DNA of 11,553 bases from Deltaproteobacteria bacterium. Lineage in GTDB: Bacteria > Myxococcota > Polyangia > Polyangiales > B10-G4. The stretch's first letter is position 1, and each line of letters starts with the position of its first letter. The stretch lies in the NCBI GenBank assembly GCA_019312705.1, contig JAFDCW010000164.1, forward strand, positions 1 to 11,553. The letters are read 5' to 3'. Positions 1 to 5,485 of the stretch are shown here, piece by piece. Below the pieces are notes generated by a model. The model was given only the letters and a program-made list of their open reading frames with translations. It did no database searches and was not told where the DNA came from. Made by a program: the position numbers and the translations under genes.

Positions 1-495
1 GGCATAGCCATGCATGTCGTGGTCCATCGCGCCGTAGAAGACGTAGCGCCCCGAAGGGGAGCGCTTCAGCGCGTGGGGGAGCGTGACCCCGTGCGCCCCC
101 AGCTCCTCGGGCTGCGCGAGGTTGTCCATGTGGAACCGATAAAAGGCGCCCGCGATCGCGGTCAGGAACGTGCTGTCTGAAAGCCAGAGCACGTGGGTCT
201 GGCTGCTGTAGAACGTGTCGGGCGCGTGCAACCGCAGCGTCGAGAATCGCTCCATCTCTTCGAGCGTCTCGGGATCGTAGAAGAGCAGCGTCTGCGAGAG
301 GTTCCCGAGGTAGCCCACAGTGCCTGACGGGTTGATCTGAGTCGCGTGCCCACCCGCGAGCCCCTCGAAGAACTTTACCTTCACTCTCCAGCGGCCGTCT
401 TCGGGCTCGTGGCGCAAGCGCGCGACGCCGCCGTATCCCTCGAAGCCGTTCAGCCCATGGCCGTCGAGCGCGATGACATAGTCGAACGCGCTCAT
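1..495 (-). CDS. Unrecognised propeller-like protein, 3' end beyond window
   Basis: I translated this by hand: 165 codons are open from an ATG at 495 to the window edge, so the C-terminus is missing. The protein starts MSAFDYVIALDGHGLNGFEG. It shows strand-turn blocks typical of a beta-propeller: GGHATQINPSGTVGYLGN (about residues 47-65), TLLFYDPETLEE, THVLWLSDSTFLTAI (about 98-112) and HALKRSPSGRYVFYGAMDHD (about 142-161). Several His residues (GGH, THV, PHA, DHD) are regularly placed and could bind a metal, but that is a guess. No signal peptide or membrane segment is visible, so the product is probably cytoplasmic. A GAGG ribosome site lies 7 bases before the ATG, and the start overlaps the stop of the acyltransferase gene (ATGA), implying translational coupling. 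I cannot name the family; SMP-30/YncE-like or other propellers are possible. The reading frame itself is convincing. Confidence 0.78.
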   Translation of the reverse strand, partial: MSAFDYVIALDGHGLNGFEGYGGVARLRHEPEDGRWRVKVKFFEGLAGGHATQINPSGTVGYLGNLSQTLLFYDPETLEEMERFSTLRLHAPDTFYSSQTHVLWLSDSTFLTAIAGAFYRFHMDNLAQPEELGAHGVTLPHALKRSPSGRYVFYGAMDHDMHGYA

Positions 496-1067
496 CCGAC
501 TGCCTCGGCGAGGCGCACAGGCGCCGTGGGGATGTCTTCGAGGTGCGTGTATGGGTCTTCTACTATCTGGTGGATGACCTTCGACAGGCGCGCCGCGTGC
601 TTTCCATCGAGCAGTCGATGGTCGAGGGTCGCGTGCATGCGCATCACCTTGCCGGCGGTGACCTTGCCGTCCTCGACGACCGGCTCATCCGTGACCGCGC
701 CCACCGCGAGCAGGAGCGGCGTGCGGCTGTAGGCCATCAACGGCGCGTACGCCTCGGTCAGCCCGAGGGACCCGATGTTCGACACGACCACCGAACCGAA
801 TGGGTCCTTGGGAAGGCCAAGGGAGGTCAGGTCGGCGTTCAGGTCGTAGAGCCCGAAGGAGATTGCGTTGAGCACCGCCCTCACCGCCGCAAATGGAAGC
901 GAGGCGAAGACGTCGCGCGACTTCTTCAACTCCTCGTCTGTCCCGGTCCGGACCTTTCGTACGGCGTCGGCGAGCTCGTCGACGATCTCGCTCAGGGGCA
1001 TCTCATCCACGCCATCGAGCTTCTTCTTCTGAATCGCTACGTTCCTCTTCCATGTCGGCCAGCCCAT
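492..1067 (-). CDS. Stand-alone 2-oxoacid dehydrogenase acyltransferase (E2) catalytic domain, short form
   Basis: This 191-residue protein carries the C-terminal half of the E2/chloramphenicol-acetyltransferase fold. SNIGSLGLTEAYAPL (residues 96-110) matches the family's conserved SNxGxxG strand, and DHRLLDG (149-155) is the DHRxxDG motif holding catalytic His150 and Asp154. In the family such domains move an acyl group between a dihydrolipoyl group or another thiol and CoA. No lipoyl domain or E1-binding domain is present. Stand-alone catalytic domains are usually about 230-280 residues. Here the segment before about residue 20 is very short and unlike the family, so part of the N-terminal substrate-binding half is missing. 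The start is well fixed: AGGAGG lies 5 bases upstream and the divergent regulator begins 28 bases away. The gene is coupled to the propeller-like gene at 495. The true substrate is unknown, and the short N-terminus may mean altered or lost activity. Confidence 0.85.
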   Translation of the reverse strand: MGWPTWKRNVAIQKKKLDGVDEMPLSEIVDELADAVRKVRTGTDEELKKSRDVFASLPFAAVRAVLNAISFGLYDLNADLTSLGLPKDPFGSVVVSNIGSLGLTEAYAPLMAYSRTPLLLAVGAVTDEPVVEDGKVTAGKVMRMHATLDHRLLDGKHAARLSKVIHQIVEDPYTHLEDIPTAPVRLAEAVG

Positions 1068-1072
1068 CGCGT

Positions 1073-1078
1073 CCTCCT
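1073..1078 (-). promoter_or_regulatory. Strong Shine-Dalgarno fixing the acyltransferase start
   Basis: The minus strand reads AGGAGG, then five bases (ACGCG), then ATG at 1067. This is a near-ideal ribosome-binding site. It shows that the short acyltransferase really starts here and is not merely the tail of a longer E2 gene interrupted upstream. Confidence 0.75.
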
Positions 1079-1095
1079 ATCGGTATGCTCTTACG

Positions 1096-1992
1096 ATGGG
1101 ACCTCGGGACAATCGGCGCGGTCGGGGCGGCGCCAAAGGCGTGCGTGGGGGCGCCACGTCGCTAATTGTGCGCGCCAACCTGGCGGATTTCGCGAAATCA
1201 CCGGTGGGCAGCTACCTGGTCGGGCCGAGCTGGGTCTACGCGTGGCCCACCGAGGACCTGTGCGTCTCGGCGCTCTACGGCGCCCCGGGGCCCGAGGATC
1301 TCGAAGCCCTCGCGCACCTGTTCGAGCTCGAGCTTCGGCCACCCTCGAAGCCTCACGCGTCGCTGATAGACGCCCGTCGGGTCGAAAAGGTCGACCCGAC
1401 GTCTTTCGGTGTGCTGACGCGCTATGTCGAAGAGCATCGCGAGGCGATGGCGACCCTCGTGAAGTGCCTCGCCATCGTCAGGCCCGACGGTTTTGTCGGC
1501 GCCCTCGCGGCTGGGTTCTACGAGACCGTGCCGCCGCCTTACCCCGTCGAGGCGTTCGCAGACGTCGAGAGCGCGATCGCCTGGGCTGGGGTGCCCGGCG
1601 TCCTGGCGCCGGAGCTCGAAGAAACCCTGGCCTCACTCGTGGCGGGCGCTTCCGAGCTACCCGATGTCGTTCGCGACCTGCGGCGCGCCGTCGAGGCGCG
1701 GCTGCCGGACGCGTGCATCGACGAGGCAGCCTCCGACATGGGCGTCGCGGTGCGCACGCTTCAGCGCCGTCTCGGAGCGGCGGGCACGACATTCCGAAGG
1801 GAGCTCGCCATCGTCCAACTCGAACGTGCGAAACACTGGCTCGCAAATACCGACGCCGCCATCACTCGAATCTCGTACGAGGTCGGGTTGAGCACACCAC
1901 AGCATCTAAGCGCGCTCTTTCGAAGGGCGACCGGGCAGACCCCGACCGAGTATCGGGACTCCTGCCGGAAGGAGGGGGAGCCACCGAGTTGA
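1096..1992 (+). CDS. AraC-family transcriptional regulator with unusual N-terminal domain
   Basis: The last ~95 of 298 residues form the AraC/XylS double helix-turn-helix. The first HTH lies at about 207-229 (CIDEAASDMGVAVRTLQRRL) and the second at about 255-280 (AITRISYEVGLSTPQHLSAL, then FRRATGQTPTEYR). The N-terminal ~25-165 region is not a cupin. Its LADFAKSPVGSYLVGPSWVY, HASLIDARRVEKVDPTSFGVL and VEEHREAM stretches resemble an alpha/beta domain of the STAS/SpoIIAA type; that comparison is inferred only from pattern. The longest frame starts at ATG 1096, but its first ~24 residues are Arg/Gly-rich, lack a clear ribosome site and leave 28 bases for a divergent promoter. GTG at 1141 or 1168 is a credible true start. 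The protein may control the divergent acyltransferase unit, itself, or the oxidase downstream; the effector is unknown. Confidence 0.88.
   Translation: MGPRDNRRGRGGAKGVRGGATSLIVRANLADFAKSPVGSYLVGPSWVYAWPTEDLCVSALYGAPGPEDLEALAHLFELELRPPSKPHASLIDARRVEKVDPTSFGVLTRYVEEHREAMATLVKCLAIVRPDGFVGALAAGFYETVPPPYPVEAFADVESAIAWAGVPGVLAPELEETLASLVAGASELPDVVRDLRRAVEARLPDACIDEAASDMGVAVRTLQRRLGAAGTTFRRELAIVQLERAKHWLANTDAAITRISYEVGLSTPQHLSALFRRATGQTPTEYRDSCRKEGEPPS
1126..1156. promoter_or_regulatory. Possible AraC-type operator: two direct repeats 21 bp apart
   Basis: GGCGGCGCCA (1126-1135) and GGGGGCGCCA (1147-1156) match at 9 of 10 positions with an exact 21-bp offset. AraC-family proteins commonly bind two direct half-sites about two helical turns (~21 bp) apart. 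The pair lies between the divergent acyltransferase start and the likely later AraC starts, where a control site would be expected. In GC-rich DNA a GGCGCC pair can arise by chance, so this is a suggestion only. Confidence 0.25.
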
Positions 1993-1999
1993 CTCCCCC
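1974..1999 (+). terminator. Weak hairpin at the end of the AraC-type gene
   Basis: GGGGGAG (1974-1980) pairs with CTCCCCC (1993-1999) around a 12-base loop that contains the AraC stop codon. The stem is G+C-rich, but there is no T-run after it. It could be a weak transcription pause or terminator, or chance pairing in GC-rich sequence. The 160 bases from here to the oxidase start hold no other gene that I can support. Confidence 0.25.
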
Positions 2000-2159
2000 C
2001 ATGACGTGAAGTCGCTCGATGCGGGCACCGTCGACCCGACGCCGGTGGTTCCGTTACGGGGCGGCCAAGTCCTCGAGGCACTCGAACTTCATGATCTCGC
2101 CGCGACGTTCGAGCCCGGAAGGCTGGCCCGGAACGCGACCAACTGCTAGAAAATGGAGA

Positions 2160-3512
2160 ATGAACGACGACGAGCGGAAGACCATTTCTTATTGGTGGAC
2201 CACCCGTGACTACACTCCGAACCCGCCGGTCGAGGGTGAGGTGGAGGTCGACGTGGCGGTCATTGGCGGCGGCTACACCGGACTGTCGACGGCGTTTCAT
2301 TTGCGTCAGGCGGATCCCTCCCTCGACGTGCTCGTGCTCGAGCAAGAAACGGTCGGTTTTGGCGCGAGCGGGCGCAACGCCGGCTTTGGCATGACGTTGT
2401 TTGGGCTGACGTTGGCAATGACAAAGCTGCTGCACGGTCGCGACGCAGCGGTGGCCGCCCACCACTATATGGAGAAGTCGGTCGATTACCTTTGGCAGAT
2501 GATTCAAGAGCACGATCTCGACTGCGATGCCGAGCGCTCCGGTTTTCTGCGCGCCGCGACCACGCCCAAGTACGCAAAGCGGATCCAACACGAAGTAGAG
2601 CTCGCGCAGAAGCTCGGCCTGGAAGGAATCGAGTGGATCGACGCCGCAGCGATGCGAAGTCGCGCCGACAGCAAACACTTTCTTGGCGCTTGGTGGGAGC
2701 CGCGTTGCGTTTTGCTCAACCCTGCAAAGCTCGCCTGGGAACTCAAGCGCATCGCCGAGGCGGCCGGTGCGCGTATTGCCGAGGAAACACCGGTCTCCGA
2801 GATCAAGCGCGAGAAAAAGGGGGGGCACTACGTCATCACCACCCCTGCCGGCACGGTGCGAGCGCGGAAGATTGCAATCGCAACCAACGCTTTCCAGACC
2901 CACTTTGGAGGCATGCAGCGCAAGCAGATACCGGTCTACACCGACATCGTCCTTTCAGAGCCGCTGGGCGACAAGCTGCACCAAATCGGTTGGAAAGGGC
3001 GCGAGGGGATCGAGGATGCGCGGAACTTGATCCACTACTTTCGCCTGACCGCCGATGACCGCCTCTTGATGGGGGGCGGCAACGTGCGGCTGAGTTACGG
3101 TAGCAACATCTCCCCCGAGCGGGATCGCGACCAGAATGCGGCAGCGCATCTACAAAACTTTGCGCGCCAGCTCTTCCCGGTGCTCGAAGATGTGGAGTTC
3201 ACGCACAATTGGGGCGGTCCGGTATCTGTGACCGTCGATATGTGCCCGGCCCTCGGCTACGTGGGCAAAGACAAGAGCGCGGTGTACAGCTACGGCTGCA
3301 TCGGTCATGGCGTCAGCATGACCCAATACAACGGTTGGGCACTGGCCGACCTCCTTCTCGAAAAAGAGACCGAGCGCACCGAACCGTTTTTCGTCAACGG
3401 CTGGACACCGCCATGGCCCGTGGAGCCATTTCGGATGGTGCTCGCGGCCGGCATCCGCGGCGCCCTCAGCATCGAGGACAGCGTGCACGAGCGGGGTCGG
3501 CTGGAGTATTGA
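2160..3512 (+). CDS. FAD-dependent amine/amino-acid oxidase (DAO family, DadA/PuuB-like)
   Basis: This 450-residue flavoprotein matches the usual family length. The Rossmann FAD-binding motif VIGGGYTGLSTAFHL spans residues 34-48, with the ribose-binding acidic residue at E61 in VLVLEQ. The DAO-family GASGRNAG loop is at 68-75, and the C-terminal FAD contact GCIGHGVSMT is at 379-388. Family members oxidise amines or D-amino acids, or demethylate N-methyl amino acids, giving an imine and H2O2 or reduced acceptor. Here the nearest pattern is gamma-glutamylputrescine oxidase-like, but the substrate cannot be read from sequence. No signal peptide is present, so it should be cytosolic. The start at 2160 places the conserved YWW…VDVAVIGGG segment normally. 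GGAG lies only one base from this ATG, so initiation is not well supported, and the frame is open back to an ATG at 2019 with non-family residues. It lies 167 bases after the AraC-type gene on the same strand. Confidence 0.88.
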   Translation: MNDDERKTISYWWTTRDYTPNPPVEGEVEVDVAVIGGGYTGLSTAFHLRQADPSLDVLVLEQETVGFGASGRNAGFGMTLFGLTLAMTKLLHGRDAAVAAHHYMEKSVDYLWQMIQEHDLDCDAERSGFLRAATTPKYAKRIQHEVELAQKLGLEGIEWIDAAAMRSRADSKHFLGAWWEPRCVLLNPAKLAWELKRIAEAAGARIAEETPVSEIKREKKGGHYVITTPAGTVRARKIAIATNAFQTHFGGMQRKQIPVYTDIVLSEPLGDKLHQIGWKGREGIEDARNLIHYFRLTADDRLLMGGGNVRLSYGSNISPERDRDQNAAAHLQNFARQLFPVLEDVEFTHNWGGPVSVTVDMCPALGYVGKDKSAVYSYGCIGHGVSMTQYNGWALADLLLEKETERTEPFFVNGWTPPWPVEPFRMVLAAGIRGALSIEDSVHERGRLEY

Positions 3513-3602
3513 GCTAGCCCGCGCAACCTCGATAACCATGGTTCGCCCCCGGCCCCAATGTTCGGATTCTCGACGAAGGACCGGGCTGCTAGGATTCCGT
3601 TC

Positions 3603-5324
3603 ATGCCATTTCGCCAGCTGACCCTCGCTTTGCTCACTCTCGTACTCGGCTGCGATCCCGACGGTGAAGAGTCCGGCACCGCGACGACTCGAGGCGTGCC
3701 GCCGTCTGTCGGCGTGCAGGCGGACGCTGCGCTCAACGGTCTCGTCGCATACGACGCCGCGTGGATCGACGCGGTGCGTATCGGCTCGGCCGACTTTACT
3801 CTCGATTTGAGCGCCGAGCCCGTCCCGGAGAGCGTGGGAGAGGACTTCGACGTGGCCTTGTCACGGTGCGGCGACGCCGCCAACGCGCTGCTCTCGGGCG
3901 CCACGGCGCTTCTCCTCGCTGCAGATGCCGTCGAATCGCTCGGGACCTCGTCGTCGAGCCTGACCGCCGGTCGTCGTGAACCCTTGCTCCTCGAGTTGGC
4001 GATCACGAGCGCCATCGTGCTGGCGGTCTACAAGCTCTACAGCGGGAGCGTCGGCGCATTCGATACGAGACTCAGCCCAATCGCGTCGCATCTCGCGGGC
4101 GCGAGTGAGGAGGAACTCGTATTGTACCGGCGGGAGCTTGGCCTCGATGATGCCGCTGACCGCGACACGTGCATCACGGCCTTCACGTCGCTCCCGGTTG
4201 GGCAGCAGCTGGCCCACGCGAGCGCCATGGAGTTTGCGCTAGCGACCCCCGGGCCGGGGATTCGAGCGATCGAGAGCACGGAGATCACCGCCGCCAGGAC
4301 CGATGCTGTCGTGCAGATTGCGGTGGCGGGGGTGCGGGCGAATGTCGGATTGTCCGTTGCGGCGATCGGGACGCCGGGCTGGGGGGAGGCCGCCCGGGTG
4401 ACGGGGCAGGTCACAGCCGCGACCGCTGACGCAATCACTCTCACGGCGACGATCGTCGGCGTCCAGCCGACCGACCTCATCGACAAGGGAGTCTCGCTCA
4501 TCGCCGTTTCGGACCAGACCGAGCCTGTCGAGATTGCGCCCGGAGGCGAGTCTCTCGGTCTCGACCCAGCGTACCGGATACTGCGCGGCGACATGCAGGG
4601 CGACCGACGTCACGCGGCGTCTCGTATCGCCCGACAGGCTGCCGGTGGCGCGTCGGTAGGCGATGCGCCGGTGCGCATCTACGCCAGCCGTGGTGCGTTC
4701 GATGACGCGAACGAATCGCGCTCTCTCCTGCCGACCATGGGGGAGGGCGAGGTGCTGGTCGCCTCACGGAACTTCCCACCGGAGGTGCACCCGATCGACA
4801 CGTCCGCCGACGAGCAGATCGTGATTCGACTGGACCGAGTCGTACCGCCGGGCGCCCCGCTCGACTTGCCGGAGGTGCCGCCGGCGATCCCCTCATGCCC
4901 GGCCGCATTCGTCACCTCCTCACGAGCGGCGGGGATCGAGGAGAGCATCTGGTTCTTGGTGGAGTACGCACCCGTGACTGCCGGCAATACCACCTCCGCC
5001 ACCCTCTCCGGCCTCGACCCGGGCGTGTTCGGGGCCTACCGCACACACTGCCGATATCAGCACCCGGGCATGCCCGGGCTCACGACGACCTTCTCGATGT
5101 CCTGGATGCCCTACGAGCCCGCCGAATACGGGCTCATCGACACCCTCGTGTGCCACGACGGCTACGTGCCCGACGCGCACGAAATCGCTAGCGCCCGTGC
5201 ACAAGCGATCGTCTACGTCGGCACGACCTATGGTCCCGTGTTCGCAGCGGACGCAACCAGGTTCGCCCAGGACCTCCTCGTCGAGGTCGACGCCCTCGCA
5301 TTTCCGTGTAGCCCCCCGTCGTAG
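3603..5324 (+). CDS. Large lipoprotein of unknown function
   Basis: The start at 3603 gives a textbook lipoprotein signal: MPFRQLTLALLTLVLGC, with the lipobox LVLGC and lipidated Cys17. AGGA lies 8 bases upstream; the frame is open further upstream (ATG at 3558), but that start would bury the signal. Mature residue +2 is Asp, which in E. coli retains lipoproteins in the inner membrane; whether that rule applies here is unknown. The 573-residue protein has a helical part (about 85-215) with a hydrophobic stretch LLLELAITSAIVLAVYKLYSG (128-148, one residue shortened forms also fit). A beta-rich part follows (about 225-330, repeated VxV/AxI strands). The C-terminal part (about 355-573) has Cys at 432, 483, 517 and 568, perhaps paired in the envelope. 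I recognise no domain. The 90-base upstream gap suggests its own transcript. Confidence 0.8.
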   Translation: MPFRQLTLALLTLVLGCDPDGEESGTATTRGVPPSVGVQADAALNGLVAYDAAWIDAVRIGSADFTLDLSAEPVPESVGEDFDVALSRCGDAANALLSGATALLLAADAVESLGTSSSSLTAGRREPLLLELAITSAIVLAVYKLYSGSVGAFDTRLSPIASHLAGASEEELVLYRRELGLDDAADRDTCITAFTSLPVGQQLAHASAMEFALATPGPGIRAIESTEITAARTDAVVQIAVAGVRANVGLSVAAIGTPGWGEAARVTGQVTAATADAITLTATIVGVQPTDLIDKGVSLIAVSDQTEPVEIAPGGESLGLDPAYRILRGDMQGDRRHAASRIARQAAGGASVGDAPVRIYASRGAFDDANESRSLLPTMGEGEVLVASRNFPPEVHPIDTSADEQIVIRLDRVVPPGAPLDLPEVPPAIPSCPAAFVTSSRAAGIEESIWFLVEYAPVTAGNTTSATLSGLDPGVFGAYRTHCRYQHPGMPGLTTTFSMSWMPYEPAEYGLIDTLVCHDGYVPDAHEIASARAQAIVYVGTTYGPVFAADATRFAQDLLVEVDALAFPCSPPS

Positions 5325-5411
5325 GCGCACACCCCGCATTCAGGCCGGCCAGGAGTCCGATGGCAAAGGTGGCGAGGCAGATCGCGTACAGGCCTGCGTT
5401 GTAGTTGTCGG
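5325..5411 (-). other. Hydrophobic reading frame in the gap before the kinase, possible gene relic
   Basis: Between the lipoprotein stop and the kinase start there are 161 bases. Read on the minus strand, this part encodes NAGLYAICLATFAIGLLAG followed by LNAGC, which looks like a clean transmembrane helix with no Arg or Pro. It sits in a frame open from an ATG at 5487 but continues into antisense of the lipoprotein gene, so it is not a tidy gene. It could be the end of a decayed membrane protein or a coincidence. I saw no strong sigma-70 promoter in the gap; a short stem CCGAG/CTCGG sits at 5412-5424. Confidence 0.15.
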
Positions 5412-5473
5412 CCGAGTCGCTCGGTAGCCTGCTCTCGCGCGATCTGCGGGGTATCCTGTAGAAGTAGTTCCTT

Positions 5474-5478
5474 GGAGG
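5474..5478 (+). promoter_or_regulatory. Shine-Dalgarno of the hybrid kinase
   Basis: GGAGG followed by seven bases and ATG at 5486. This fixes the start of the kinase and agrees with the charged coiled-coil N-terminus of the product. Confidence 0.65.
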
Positions 5479-5485
5479 GAAAGCC

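Noticed and set aside
543..2009. 488-codon plus-strand frame across the acyltransferase and AraC-type genes
   Set aside because: It runs antisense to the acyltransferase and out of frame with the AraC HTH, and the product is Arg-rich. Both displaced genes have strong family motifs.
1989..2023. TTGACT resembling a -35 box upstream of the oxidase
   Set aside because: No acceptable -10 hexamer lies 16-18 bases downstream, and the site overlaps the AraC stop codon and the GC-rich hairpin.
1761..2903. 380-codon minus-strand frame under AraC and the oxidase
   Set aside because: Antisense to two well-supported genes, with no recognisable domain and Arg/His-rich composition.
3534..3543. Palindrome AACCATGGTT after the oxidase stop
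   Set aside because: Only 10 bp, no loop and no T-run, so it does not support a terminator. An operator cannot be argued from one short site.
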